Source: Calendula officinalis (taxonomy: Eukaryota > Streptophyta > Magnoliopsida > Asterales > Asteraceae). From it: DNA of 64,000 bases. This document shows, piece after piece, positions 46,776-58,660 of the stretch (position 1 is the first letter of the stretch; the number at the start of each line of letters is the position of its first letter). The notes beneath the pieces are model-generated. The model had not been told where the DNA came from, made no database searches, and saw only the letters and a program-made list of their open reading frames with translations. The translations under genes and the position numbers were made by a program. The stretch lies in assembly GCA_963853835.1 (NCBI GenBank), contig OY970835.1, positions 38,845,547 to 38,909,546 on the forward strand, given 5' to 3'.

Positions 46776-49700
46776 AAGCTGAACGTTTTACACAAACTAC
46801 TAAATTTAAACAAATTCAGTTTAAACCGTTTATACAATAATTGGATTATTAACCCGTGTGTGAACACGGGTAGCCAACTAAAAGTTATATTAAAATTGTA
46901 TAATTGTTTGTTTTTCATTTGAAGACTTGTATGTTTAATTTTGAGATAAAATTAATAATGTTAGTGTTGAAAAACTAAGCTATTGCATAAAAATGTATCT
47001 GAAAAGAAAGATTCAAACACGTGAATACATGTTTTTAAGTAACTATTTGTTTAATGGTATGTATAACTATGTAAATTTCATTTGAACAAAAATTAAAAAA
47101 ACTATTATGTTTAAAACAGCATTAATAAAGTAATAAATATGTTACTATTTTATTATATGGTTTAATAGCATTTATAAAGCAAAAATTTTTAGAGTTTAAA
47201 TAACATTAATATATTATTATGTATAAAAAGTGCTTTTAAGGTAATTAATGAAAGATTGGCTAGTAGACATGTAAAAGAGGGATATGTGTTATACTGTCCG
47301 TTTGGATGTCACTGTATGACTTGTACCACTAATTTTGTTAAAAAAAATGTAGCACCACAAGTCGTTTTTATTAGTATAAACAGATATAGTGTATAATTAT
47401 TACGTGTTGTTTTACGTGGATATCCGAACTGGTCTTAGGAAATTGATGCATTAGTTTTGCATTTTTTTTTTCATTTTAGACATGTATACGCTTATTTGTT
47501 AATCAATTAAATATAATTTTGAAAGTGTATTAGACTAAACATAATTCCATGACACATTGATTGTCTTTTGGCATCTAAATCTGCGTTAGTATTGAGTCAA
47601 GTTCTCATAATCTATAATCTCAAGTCTCAACGTTTAATCTTCAAGGTTCTGTTTAGTATTTTGTTTGTTGAGCATTCATTAATAGGTGGTGATGATTTTT
47701 ACACCGCATATTTTAATACATCTATCATAATAATTGTATTACCTATTTGTATAGTATGCATAAATACTTGTATAGAATGGTATAAGCATCAAAAAGTATG
47801 GTAGTAAAATTAATTCCCATATTAATTCAGTAGATTTTATTTGTATGCTACACGTAAGTTTATGTTTATATTTCTTACATTTTTTTGAGTTGCATTTATG
47901 ACTTTCCAATTTAAATGTTAATTTAAAATTAATAAATGTTTTTAATTGTTTATTTGTTGGCACATGTTAGAAATGCCCTTTATATTTATCTCTAACATTA
48001 TTACTATATATATATATAATGTATTTAGAACTTTCTCAGATTATTAACTACTTGATTTTCAGTCAATACAATTGTTATTTTGAGAAATATTTGTGTTTTC
48101 ATATACCCTATTATATTCATTAATCTCCAAACTCATTACTACCGTCACCACTATCATCCACCAGTCCACCGCTAACATGTTATTAGTGATTGCAAAGATA
48201 TGCATCATGTATATAAATTAGCATGTTATTACTTACGTTAGTGTAATTTGGACAACTATTATCCTAATTCACATTTGGAAAATGTGCAAACATGGTGTAT
48301 TAGCTGCAAATTTACTTAATTTGTACACTGCAATTACTGTATATAAAATAATTTAGATTAGTTGCAAATTGATTTAACATGTACACTGCAATTATATAAA
48401 ATAATTTCAAATACAAAAATAAATCTAATTAATATAGGACACTATAAAAAAAACTATTATTATTGTATAAAAAATACATCATTTAAACACCATAAAAGAT
48501 AATAATAATAATAATAATAGTAAAATGATAAAGTCACGTGAAATGTCTAAAGAGAAAGCCGACAACACTCAAATATTGCACAATATAATATGCTAATACG
48601 ATCCCGCAGTTCGAGCAGGAGGTTCACAGACACTCAAACTAAATTAAAAAATGGTTGAAATCTATGCAAGAAGTCCTTGGGTGAAAATGATAGCATAGTG
48701 ATATCAAGATGGCCGATGGGTTATGTAAAACACAGATCTGGTCAGAAGCAACTTTGTCTCTGACAAAATGCATGGATGTCAACACATACATGTTTCGTCT
48801 TTTGGTGTTGAACAATATTTGAGGACATATAAATCACACTTATATTATCACAATTAATACACAATAGTGATAGTGATAATTAGCATTCTACACCACACCT
48901 TAGATGGTACCCATGATCGACCCATTTTACAATGTACCAATTTACATATCACATACACTATCAGTTAATATAAATGGGTAAACGGATACAGGATCCGATT
49001 CAGACTACTCATGGAAATTCGAGTATTTGGCTTTGATAACCATATTCTCATGACCGATTTCGAACTTTTTATTAGATTATTACCATGACTGATTCAGGTT
49101 TTCTAGGATTATCCCAAAATGTTTACTCAGTAACATTTGAAATATATGGTCTCTTATCAAACTTCCATATATAGCACCTCCATCTCACACCATTAAATAT
49201 CCCCACACCAATACTTTTACTACACTAGTGCGCCAAGATTAGTACCTCGAGATATACATCAAATATGTTGCTTTGATAAACTAAATGTATAATCTATTTA
49301 AGATTGGTTTATAAAATTTGTAGATGACAAATATGGATGATAATATTTAAAGAGTAGTTTTTACATCACAAAAATTTATTCATATAACATAATCTATATT
49401 TTGAATGTGTGTATAATTCGCTTAAAAACTTCTACTTTAAGATGAGAGAAATAGTTTTTATTGCGTAGATATCAAGATATGACATCACATACTCCATTAT
49501 TTAAGTTAGTTAATTATTACTAAACAAGATCCATAATGACCGAGTCAATCAAATATAAAATTCTGATTAAGAGTTATAAAAACCTATTCACATGTTTTTT
49601 GTACTTATTTCGTCCGACTTTTTCTCCTCATTCACATTAAGCAACCCTACCGAAGCTTCATATATATACGAAACAAAGACTTTTGAACTATTCTTGTATT

Positions 49701-49855
49701 ATAATTTCATAGACTTTTGAACTATTGTCATGTTATAATTATAAAGACATCTAATAGCTAGGTCATAATAATACGTATATGTATACAAGTATACGTATAT
49801 GTATTCTTCCTATAAATAAAGCCATATCATCAACCACTTTGCAATCACATTCAAC
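46776..49855. other. intergenic, no gene recognised
   Basis: AT-rich. Holds a short palindrome CCCGTGTGTGAACACGGG (46853-46870) and a family C repeat (47686-47820). A candidate TATA box, CTATAAATAAA at about 49811, precedes the small ORF at 49856. Confidence 0.4.
47686..47820 (+). repeat. family C short repeat, copy 4
   Basis: GGTGATGATTTTTACACCGC ... CATAATAATTGTATT ... GCATCAAAAAGTATGGTAG ... AATTAATTCCCAT, closest to the copy at 28668. Confidence 0.55.
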
Positions 49856-50089
49856 ATGTCTGGACCTCCATCATACTCAGACATGTGGAAGCCTGGTTCT
49901 TCTGCTTCCTCCAATATTAACAATAATACCCGGAAACTGGTATCCTTTCAACACACAAGAGAAGAAAAAGCTCCATCACACGAACACGTGGATCTGCGGG
50001 TAAAGAAGTCGGATATCAAGTCAACTCAAGATGGCGAAAATGCTAAACCATCGTCGTTTGGAGATTTTACTCACGGTGATAACAAATGA
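49856..50089 (+). CDS. hypothetical 77-aa protein
   Basis: Single-exon ORF starting MSGPPSYSDMWKPGSSASSN and ending FGDFTHGDNK. It is hydrophilic, Ser/Asn/Lys-rich and probably disordered, with no signal peptide or membrane segment. Support for a real gene: a TATA-like CTATAAATAAA about 45 bp upstream, a reasonable ATG context, and AT-rich 3' sequence with TATATATAG-type signals after the stop. I do not recognise a family, and function cannot be assigned. Confidence 0.5.
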   Translation: MSGPPSYSDMWKPGSSASSNINNNTRKLVSFQHTREEKAPSHEHVDLRVKKSDIKSTQDGENAKPSSFGDFTHGDNK

Positions 50090-51266
50090 TCGTATATTAA
50101 TTATTCGTATTTTATATATAGTTGTAATCTTTGTTCAAGTAGTTGCTGGGTAGATCTCTTTGAGATGTGTTTGGTTGCAAGTTTGATTGATAATCTTGTG
50201 TTGTTATTATTGAAAAAGTGGAATATTCAAACTTTGGTTAAGGTAAGACTACTCAAATCATGTTCATATATGGTAAATTATTTGTATCATTTGGATCAAA
50301 TGGATGACGATAATTAGGGGTTTAAATCGGGTTATTGGGTCGGGTCAATCGGGTTTCCATAACATAAAAAGTAACATGTAACCCAACCCTATAAGCAATC
50401 GGGTTGATCAGGTTTGGGTCTATCGGGTTTCGGGTTGTTGGGTTAGAATTTCAATTATGAAAATCTCATTTGTTGTTCCGTTGCAAACTAATCATTATAT
50501 TTTTCTAACATGTTAGCCCGTTTGTTCCTATTACAAATCCAATTGAAAGAGGTGGTTATAATTTTGTTATTCACTTAATTCTCTTTACTTAATGGAATCA
50601 AATTATTGGGCTAAAATAAATATGAAATGAACTCCTAATTAGTGTTTCGGGTTATCTAGTTGGATCGAACTGGTTAAGGTATAAAAACTTTAACCCTAAC
50701 CCGCTATTATTAGGATATATGGTTCATCAAGTTGACCTATTAGACCGGCTTGTAGGGTTTAATGGAGTTCGGGTTGGGTCGACCTATTTGAATACTTGAC
50801 ATTGTATATGATGTCATATACTATTCACAATAACAAAATGGAGATCAAAGTTAGAATTTCCAAGCATTCCACATAATCAGTAGTTCTTAATATGTGTGAA
50901 AGACCTTTGATTTCCTTGTATGCTTCAATAGTTCAATGGGGTTAATTGAACCCCACTCAACCAAACTTTTTGAAATTTGAGTGTAACTTTATAGTAATTC
51001 TAATTATAAACACGCTAATTTTGTGTTCAGATACAAATAAAATTTTTAATTTTTTTTTGATATGCAACCTTTTATTTTTTTAGCTTTGCATATAATTAAT
51101 TAATGTATATTGAGCAAAATAATTGACCATCATCCACAAAGCTGAGCACACATGTCGTTTGATCCTCCACATAAAAGCACATTTGTCGTTTAATGTGAAT
51201 CTTGTCCATTCCATGATGTCTCCTTCTCTTCATGCTTTAAGTGGTGGGTCAAAAGTAATAAAAATA
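50090..51266. other. intergenic, GGGTTCGGGTT-type degenerate repeats
   Basis: From about 50310 to 50790 there are many degenerate CGGGTT/GGGTCGG units, reminiscent of the interior of the hAT elements here, but I could not find terminal repeats. The rest is AT-rich. Confidence 0.4.
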
Positions 51267-51447
51267 AGAGAAATGATATTTAGTCTTATTATTTAGACCT
51301 ACTCATAGGTCTACCCACTTGATAGGATGACATGTGTATTCCATTAATTCTCTCTCCTAATATTATCCATTGATTTTGACACGTGTCTTCATCTAATGAG
51401 TAGGTCTATGAGTAGGTCTAAATGGTAGGCCTAAATACAATTACTCT
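51267..51447. mobile_element. foldback MITE, 181 bp
   Basis: Left AGAGAAATGATATTTAG and right CTAAATACAATTACTCT are inverted repeats, continued inside by TAGACCTACTCATAGGTCTA against TAGGTCTATGAGTAGGTCTA. The whole element can form a long hairpin. Superfamily not assigned. Confidence 0.65.
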
Positions 51448-51471
51448 AAAAATAATGATGTAGTTTTCTAA

Positions 51472-51994
51472 GAGCATCTCCAATGGTAGCTTTTTCAAAA
51501 GCTTATTACTATTCTAATAAGTCTTTGAAAGACTTTTTACCATTGGAATGCCTAGCTTTTTGAAAAGCTTATTGCAAAGACTTATTCTCTACTAACCTTT
51601 TAACCATCCTTTAATGTTTGTCATTTTTAGCCCCTTATGTTTAATAACATTTCAATTTAAACCTTAGATTTATTATATATAAATTATTTATTATATTTTT
51701 ATTACTTAATAAATAAATTATATAATATTTAATGTCAATTAGTATAATATTTTTGTATTAGACATTTTAAAAGATAATAATATTTAGTAAGATGTCAAAA
51801 AAATTGTCAAATTATATATAGGGGTATTTATAAAACATTTGATATAGATAAAGGTAGATTAGAAATATTATAAAAGAATAAGCTTTTGGAGAGGTTAACC
51901 ATTGGAGATGTCATTTATGAAAAAGTTTTTTGTTAATGGAATGTTGATGTGGCAAAACTAATAAGCTTTTATGAGGTTAACCATTGGGGTGCTC
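51472..51994. mobile_element. PIF/Harbinger MITE, 523 bp
   Basis: Starts GAGCATCTCCAATGG and ends CCATTGGGGTGCTC, with the 3-bp target duplication TAA at 51469-51471 and 51995-51997. GAGCATCTCCAA is a classic plant Harbinger terminus. Inner AAGCTTATT arms also pair. No ORF. Confidence 0.88.
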
Positions 51995-51997
51995 TAA

Positions 51998-52831
51998 GTA
52001 AATGATTTATGAGGGTTTTTTTTTTTTTACTATAAAGTCATGTTTTCCGTTACTTTAAACCCAGTTGATATTTTTTGTCTATTAGAGATAAAACATAATC
52101 ATATATGGAGTCATACACATTCATCAAGTTGATATTTCATATTAGCATAAAATGGAGTATAAACGAAGTACACTAATAACTTTCGTATGCATCTCACCTG
52201 CCCGAATCCAAAATCATGATACCTGTAACTTCTAAGATTGGAAAAGGTATTTACACGATAAAAAAGTTGTTAGCGCAATATAATGGAACACACAAATTGT
52301 CATACCAACATTTTTAATGGAAATTCCAGTTTATAACCGGAATCTTTAGAATGGTATAGTTTTGATCGTGGTGTATGCAATTTAACTGTTGTCGTGGTCG
52401 TTTCTGAACTTTCCTCTAGTCATCTAGTAAATATTTACATAGAGAAGGAACCAAAACCGTAACATCTAAGAGATTATTTTAAAAAAGTATTATTTTATCA
52501 TCAATGCCTTTCTAAAACTATGTTTCCACTTTATGACTAAGGGTCATTACTCTAATTTACTATCTTATGGGGTTTTTTAGACTATGTCACATTATTAAGG
52601 GGTCAAAATTAAACATACGAAAGAAAACAAACGAACACATAACGGTTTTCAAAATTTTCATCTCTTTCCCTCGATGGCCAACGTCAAAAGTCACCGATCT
52701 CCGGCGATCATTACCGGTAAGCTGCCACCACCGTAATTTCTATCCCCTCACTAATCTCTCAATGCGATCATTTACACCCAATTCAAATTCGTAAAAACCC
52801 AAACTCAGATCTCAAACTTTCGACCAATTCA
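51998..52831 (+). promoter_or_regulatory. upstream region and 5' leader of the b561/DOMON gene
   Basis: No coding sequence recognised. The 150 bp before 52832 are pyrimidine-rich, as expected of a 5' UTR. Confidence 0.4.
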
Positions 52832-55603
52832 ATGGCAAATGCACAATCAATTTTATTAATTTCATTAGGGTTTCTCGTATACATCTTCCAATTCACCATA
52901 TCAGATTCCGATTCGAGTGACAATTGCCCCAAAACCAACACTTCGATAATTAATTTCACAGGTCAATTCGTTATGTGTCAGAATCAGCTAAGAGGATCAT
53001 TTAGTGTAATCGATGACTGTTCATTTAGGGTTAAACAATTCGATATGCTCTCTGGAGGGTCTGATGTTTATTGGTGGGGTGCTGTTGGTGATAATTATGA
53101 GAATTTAACATCTGGGTTTGTTATATCAGACGATAAATTGAAGAAAAAAACTTATAAAAATGCTAGCTTTACTGTTAATTTGATGAGTAATGTAACATGG
53201 GATGATATCAAGGTTGTTTCAGTCTGGAAAACATCAACCGCGTCTGATTTCGGGCATTTGGTGTTAGAAGAAAATCAAGAAACCAATTATTCACCTTCCC
53301 CTGCCCCTGCCCTGGCCCCTGCTCCTGCCCCTGCCCGGGCCACTAGTAATTTTACGGGCAGCTCTGTAATTAAGATTGATGGAGAGCCTACAATGTTTGA
53401 AAATTGCAAGGTTTTGTCGGATACTTATAGATTAAGATGGACATTAAGAGTGGAAGACAATGTGATTGATATCGGGCTTGAGGGTGCGATTGGTTTTCAA
53501 GATTACATGGCTTTTGGTTGGGCCGACCCGTCTAAAGGACATAAAGATCTTATGCGTGGTGCTGATGTGGCGGTGACGGGCTTTACTTACGAAGGAATGC
53601 CATTTGTGGATGATTATCATATTACTAAGTATAGTGAGTGTAGAATTAACAAAAAGGGTAAGGCTGAGGGCGTGTGTCCCGACACAATGTATGTTGATGA
53701 TGATCATGATCGTGATTCGGTTAATAATACAATATTGGTTTATGGTCATAGGAAAGATGGTGTGTCGTTTGTTCGATATCAAAGACCAATAATATCTATT
53801 GACAAAAAGTATGATCGGAATGTAGATGATAAAAAGAACATGACTTGTATATGGGCTTTAGGTTTGATCAAATCACCCAATTCAATCATACCTTATTACC
53901 TTCCTCAAAACCATGGCAAGACTTATGGTCATGTTCATATCAATGTATCTGAGCGTGTGAACGACTGTGTGGGCCCGCTTGATGCAAAAAACAAACAAGA
54001 TCAAGACCTTGTGATAGCCGTGGCGAAAAAACCACTTGTTGTCACTACGGGCCCGGCTTTACATTACCCGAACCCTCCAAACCCTAAAAAGGTTTTGTAT
54101 ATCAACAAGAAAGAATCCCCTCTTTTGAGAGTCGAAAGAGGGGTCCCGGTCAAATTTTCAATACAAGCGGGCCATAATGTGGCATTTTACATCACATCTG
54201 ACCCGCTTGGTGGAAATGCAACATCAAGAAACTTATCGGAGACGATTTATGCTGGCGGGCCCGATTTTCGCGGGGTGAAATCCAATCCAAAGTTGTTAGA
54301 ATGGACTCCCGATCGAAATACTCCTAATCAAGCTTACTATCAATCTTTTTACTCCCAAAAAATGGGTTGGAAGGTTCAAGTTGTTGATGGAGGCGTAGAC
54401 GATATGTATAACAATAGTGTTTTATTAGATGATCAACAAGTTTCATTCTTTTGGACTCTTTCAAAGAAGTCCATATCTATTGCAGCCCGAGGCGAGAAGA
54501 AAAGCGGGTATCTTGCAATCGGGTTCGGGTCAAAAATGGTGAATAGTTTTGTTTATGTGGGTTGGGTTGATACTAATGGTACGGGTCATGTGAAAACGTA
54601 TTGGGTTAATGGAAGGAACGCTCAAAGTTTGCATCCAACCAATGAAAACTTGACATATGTGAGCTGCAAATCCGAAAAAGGAGTCATCACTTTGGAATTC
54701 ACCCGCCCGTTAGACCCGAATTGTGAAGGACATCATAAGGAGATCCATTGTAAAAATATCGTGGAGCCCACCTCACTTCTTAAAGTCATATGGGCCATGG
54801 GGGCAAAATGGTCATCAGACCACTTGACCGAAAGTAACATGCATACGATAACAAGCAATAAAGCAGTTCGGGTTTCACTTACGCGTGGGTCGGCTGAAGC
54901 AGAGGAGAATCTAAAGCCCGTGTTGGCGGTACACGGTTTTATGATGTTCCTCGCATGGGGTATGTGTTTCCCATACGGGATTGTAGCTGCCCGATACATG
55001 AGACATATAAACGGTGATGTTTGGTTCAAGATTCATGTCTACTCACAGTGGTCGGGTTTAACAATTAGTTTCCTCGGGATTCTTTTTGCTTATACGGAGC
55101 TTCGGGGTTTAAATATAAACCATTTACATGTCAAATTTGGAATCTTTACATTAATCTTGGGTTGCTTACAACCCATTAATGCTTATCTAAGACCTAAAAA
55201 GGCCAATAATGATCAACAACCGTTACCCCAACGTGTTGTTTGGGAATATATACATTCATATTGTGGAAGATTCGCCGTTTTTGTTGGTATTTTTGCTCTT
55301 TTTAGCGGGATGAAGCATTTAGGGGACAGATATAATGGTGAAAACATTAGGGGATTGATATGGGCGTTAACCATATGGATTTTGGCCAGTTTTATCGCTA
55401 TAATGTATTTGGAATACAGTCAGAAAAGGTATATAAGAGAGAGAATTTTTGGGTTTCGTCATTGGGTTTTGGGTAATGATGAAGATATGAATGAGGAAAC
55501 CAATCTTTTGAACCCGAGCAGGACACAAGGAGTAAATGTGGGAAAAATCACGGTTTCTTCTTCAGAAAGATCAGAAATTGAGCTAGAACCTTTGAGCGGA
55601 TAG
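52832..55603 (+). CDS. DM13, DOMON and cytochrome b561 domain protein (At5g54830-like)
   Basis: Intronless, 923 aa, close to the ~907 aa I recall for Arabidopsis At5g54830. Domains in order: signal peptide (~1-24, SILLISLGFLVYIFQFTIS); DM13 (~48-145, FSVIDDCSFRVKQFDMLSGG); a Pro/Ala linker (~153-171, SPSPAPALAPAPAPARA); DOMON (~185-330, YMAFGWADPS); a second DOMON-like region (~545-690, GYLAIGFGSKMVNSFVYVGW); cytochrome b561 core (~697-880) with several membrane helices and conserved His in VLAVHGF, KIHVYSQW, HVKFGIF and WEYIHSYCGR, which coordinate haem. Expected to pass electrons across a membrane, probably from cytosolic ascorbate to an extracytoplasmic acceptor (family inference). N-terminal half is luminal or apoplastic, with many N-glycosylation sites. 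Confidence 0.95.
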   Translation: MANAQSILLISLGFLVYIFQFTISDSDSSDNCPKTNTSIINFTGQFVMCQNQLRGSFSVIDDCSFRVKQFDMLSGGSDVYWWGAVGDNYENLTSGFVISDDKLKKKTYKNASFTVNLMSNVTWDDIKVVSVWKTSTASDFGHLVLEENQETNYSPSPAPALAPAPAPARATSNFTGSSVIKIDGEPTMFENCKVLSDTYRLRWTLRVEDNVIDIGLEGAIGFQDYMAFGWADPSKGHKDLMRGADVAVTGFTYEGMPFVDDYHITKYSECRINKKGKAEGVCPDTMYVDDDHDRDSVNNTILVYGHRKDGVSFVRYQRPIISIDKKYDRNVDDKKNMTCIWALGLIKSPNSIIPYYLPQNHGKTYGHVHINVSERVNDCVGPLDAKNKQDQDLVIAVAKKPLVVTTGPALHYPNPPNPKKVLYINKKESPLLRVERGVPVKFSIQAGHNVAFYITSDPLGGNATSRNLSETIYAGGPDFRGVKSNPKLLEWTPDRNTPNQAYYQSFYSQKMGWKVQVVDGGVDDMYNNSVLLDDQQVSFFWTLSKKSISIAARGEKKSGYLAIGFGSKMVNSFVYVGWVDTNGTGHVKTYWVNGRNAQSLHPTNENLTYVSCKSEKGVITLEFTRPLDPNCEGHHKEIHCKNIVEPTSLLKVIWAMGAKWSSDHLTESNMHTITSNKAVRVSLTRGSAEAEENLKPVLAVHGFMMFLAWGMCFPYGIVAARYMRHINGDVWFKIHVYSQWSGLTISFLGILFAYTELRGLNINHLHVKFGIFTLILGCLQPINAYLRPKKANNDQQPLPQRVVWEYIHSYCGRFAVFVGIFALFSGMKHLGDRYNGENIRGLIWALTIWILASFIAIMYLEYSQKRYIRERIFGFRHWVLGNDEDMNEETNLLNPSRTQGVNVGKITVSSSERSEIELEPLSG

Positions 55604-57101
55604 GATATTTTAAAAACGGGCCTCTTTTTAAAATCTTGGAAGACTTCTTGAGTCAACTCGATCATTACCAACCGAATTCTGGAGAGACAAAATGAAATCT
55701 TGTATGCTTTTTATACACAGTTTTTGTTATCACCTTTATTAACATGATGCAAGTTGTTTTTGTCTTTTTTTCAGCATTCATTACTTCGGTTTTTGATTTC
55801 TCTACACAATTTGAAGACTCTTACATCATGATGCTAATTGTGTGATATATTTTAATGTAGAACACATTTGATACAAAGAAGAGTTGATTCATAGAGCGGA
55901 GATTAAGCATCTATGCATGCTATATTGCGTTGCGTGCACAAAACACGGGTCGTAGATCTTGTTTTAGCACTTTTTTTTGTAACTTTTTTGGTTTGTGATA
56001 CTTTAGAAAGTTGTACCGTGTAATGCATCCTAATCATGCAAGTTTCTGATGCTTAAGTTTTGCCCTAAATGAAATGAAATCTCGAAACACACAAACAAGT
56101 AAATTATACTTACTGGTCTTTCAGGAAGCAGTCTCTCTACCCTGGGCACATGTATGACTGTCTACATCTCACATTCCTCATATTGTTGTTGTATTGTGGC
56201 CCAAGGAAATTTTACTGTTTGAACATCTTATTCCAAATGGTTGCATCTATAACATAAAAATGGGACCTATTCATCATAAAGAAATCTTTACACGTACATA
56301 GTTTATGGTTGTAAACCGAAATTAAAGACCGCAAGGATCATGTGAGTCTTTAAACACATCTTTCCAATGGGTCTTTTTGTGACTCAAACTCGATCATAAA
56401 GAGACATTATAAATACATAAATTTTAGACCGAAATCAAGACCACAAAAGGAACATGTCATGTGAGTCTTTGTACATGGTATTTCTAATGCCTAATTTTGC
56501 AACTAAAATGACACATTTGCAAACTGAATCGAGAATCGACCGGAACCCGTGAATCGAACTGGAGCGAGCAATAACAACTAGTTTTGATTTTCATGAAAAA
56601 CCGATTCTTGGTCTTGTCCAAAACCCGAAAAAAATCCGATTCTCGGTCTGGTTCAGTCCAAAACGTCATTGGTTCGGTCCTCGGCCCTGCCAAAATTAAT
56701 TTTTCAGTTCCAACTGGCAGGATCTTGTTTTTGGACTGTGTACTGGCCTAACTTAAACCCATGATCTTACCATAAAGAAACCTTTATTTATAACCTCACA
56801 AGAGGAATGCTAAATCCTCCCAATGGAGGTTTGTCGATCATCCATGCACCTATACAAGTTAACATCACATGTATGACCGATAAGTGTCATAATCATAACG
56901 GTTCAAACCGAAATCCAGAAATCAAGTTATCCACAATCATCAAACTGTTCACACAAACAATATAAACCAATTGACTAACAGAATAACAGAATGCTATAAG
57001 AAACAAAAAGGCATGCCAACATATATCGAAACGTTAAAACCTGTTACCAATTTACAATACTCAAACTAAAACTAAAACTTCAACAACAAAAAAATTATTT
57101 C
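55604..57101. other. 3' UTR of b561/DOMON gene, then intergenic
   Basis: AT-rich; no gene. 56530-56700 has degenerate CGGTTCGGTC-type units like the hAT interiors, but no terminal repeats were found. The end is the 3' flank of CAF1. Confidence 0.45.
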
Positions 57102-57304
57102 CTAATTATTTTCAACCTCCGTTTCGACACCTAAATTGTATAAAACACCCGCATACTTCTCGATAGATCCAATAAAGTACCGTTCTTTCATTTTCTTAAA
57201 ACATCGAAATGTAAGCAAACTATCGGATCCCGCTTGATGACAAATACCGATTCTTTTAACTCCCAAATAATCAGCGAGTTTACTCAAACCACCATAAAGA
57301 TTAC
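57102..57304 (-). pseudogene. C-terminal part of CAF1 deadenylase, separated by LTR element
   Basis: On the minus strand reads LYGGLSKLADYLGVKRIG then CHQAGSDSLLTFRCFKKM, ending ...VETEVENN and a stop at 57104-57102. It contains the last catalytic Asp of the DEDD nuclease (GSDSLLT). It continues the protein interrupted at 61920 and shares the duplicated GTAAT at the junction. Counting one copy of the duplication, both parts together are 825 bp (274 aa), an ordinary plant CAF1 length, with no other defect seen. Confidence 0.92.
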
Positions 57305-57897
57305 TGTTCGAGCAACGATTGTCAAACACAAAGACCAAGCGACGTCAACCTTGGATCTCCTGTGATGATCACAGTGCAGACCCAACAAGTTCTTGGCGAA
57401 CCTAGGGTGATCGAGGTTGAGTGCGAAGGTGAAAGTGAGAGTATGTTATCTCTGTGTTTTAGACTTCTTAATCTGTCTCAGTGTCAGTATCAGTGTACGA
57501 GTCTGTCCAGGACAATGAGTTAGGCCATGTATTTATATGGCCGTATATGGAACGTTGGCCCATGACTGCAATAAAGCAATCATGAAGCGTCATTATGACA
57601 GCATCAATGATCGTGTAACGCCTTACTATTATGACTGCAATGAAGCGCCATTATGTTAGCACGATTCCAATGACATGCGATGATAACTTGACAGGCGGTG
57701 ACAGGCGCTGACAATCTTGACAGGCGATGACAATCTTTAACAGGCGGTCATGATCCTTAACAGGCGGTCATGATTTGACAGGCGCTCATTAGTGGCGGAG
57801 TTGTGGGCCATCCTCATTAGTGACGTGGGCGATCTTCATGTTTAGGGATTTGGGGATTTACCTATATATACATAGTTAATCCCTACTAACCTCATCA
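57305..57897 (-). repeat. LTR (3' LTR of the element)
   Basis: Plus-strand TGTTCGAGCAACGATTGTCA ... CTACTAACCTCATCA. Contains repeated GACAGGCG(A/G)TGACA units. Differs from the other LTR at about two positions (for example CTCCTGTGATG here and CTCCTATGATG there). Confidence 0.95.
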
Positions 57898-57976
57898 TGC
57901 CCCCGAGTTACGATTTGCCAAAACATCGGTTTGCAAGTCGTAACTATCAGTACCGTAAGTTCTCTGTCTTTGTCGC

Positions 57977-58016
<40 letters not shown>

Positions 58017-58039
58017 TTTTTTTTTTTTCGAGTAAAGGC

Positions 58040-58660
58040 CGCTCAAACCGGCGGAGACCGGCGGTGACGAGGTGCTGGACCGGCTGCCCAAGGCAGACCG
58101 GCGGTCGCCTTTTTTGTACATTACCGGCGGTTTTTTAGGTTTGCCGAAGGTTTAAGGCTACGACCGGCGGTTTATGCGGCGGGTAGGTTAGGCGACGCAG
58201 GCCGCGCAATGTGACCGGCTGTTTAGACTTTTGACCGGCGGCGGCGAATCCGGCAGCGCAGGCGCAAGTTGGACCGGTAACGCAGAACAATCCGACGCAA
58301 AGGCAATCGGCAGGAGCGAAGGGACCGGCGGTACAAGCTTTGTGAAACCGGCGGTACAAGCTTGACGAGACCGGCGGTACATGCGGCAGCTGACCGGCGG
58401 TACAGCATACCGGCGGTACAAGCGGCAGCTGACCGGCGGTACAGCATACCGGCGGTACAAGCGGGCGGCAGCTGACCGGTGGTACAAGCAGTTACAGGCG
58501 GCGGCGTCGATGCAGGACCGCTGTGGAAGGTGACCGACTGCTGCTTTGCCCGGCGGAGTAGGCGAGCCAAGCGGTTTAGCGTTTAAACCGATGTTTAGGG
58601 TTAGCTAAGGAGACCGGCGGTTTTAGGGTGTAGGAGTGGACCGGCGGTTTAGCTCCTTTA
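58040..58660. repeat. GC-rich GACCGGCGGTACA minisatellite inside the LTR element
   Basis: Irregular tandem array of (G)ACCGGCGGT(ACA/TTA) units, most regular at 58320-58490, where a roughly 40-bp block GGCAGCTGACCGGCGGTACA GCATACCGGCGGTACAAGC repeats. Preceded by an (ATT)n and poly-T stretch (57976-58028). It lies in the non-coding part between gag and the 3' LTR. Open frames here are artefacts of composition. Confidence 0.85.

Noticed and set aside
46853..46870. Palindrome CCCGTGTGTGAACACGGG as a Helitron end
   Set aside because: No CTRR follows at the right distance and no element border could be defined.
53444..53792. Alternative frames inside the b561/DOMON gene
   Set aside because: Shadows of a 923-codon frame that matches the family from end to end.
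58135..58570. Several overlapping minus-strand frames rich in Cys, Arg and Pro
   Set aside because: They lie in the GC-rich CCGGCGG tandem array, are open in multiple frames because of composition, and show no family similarity.
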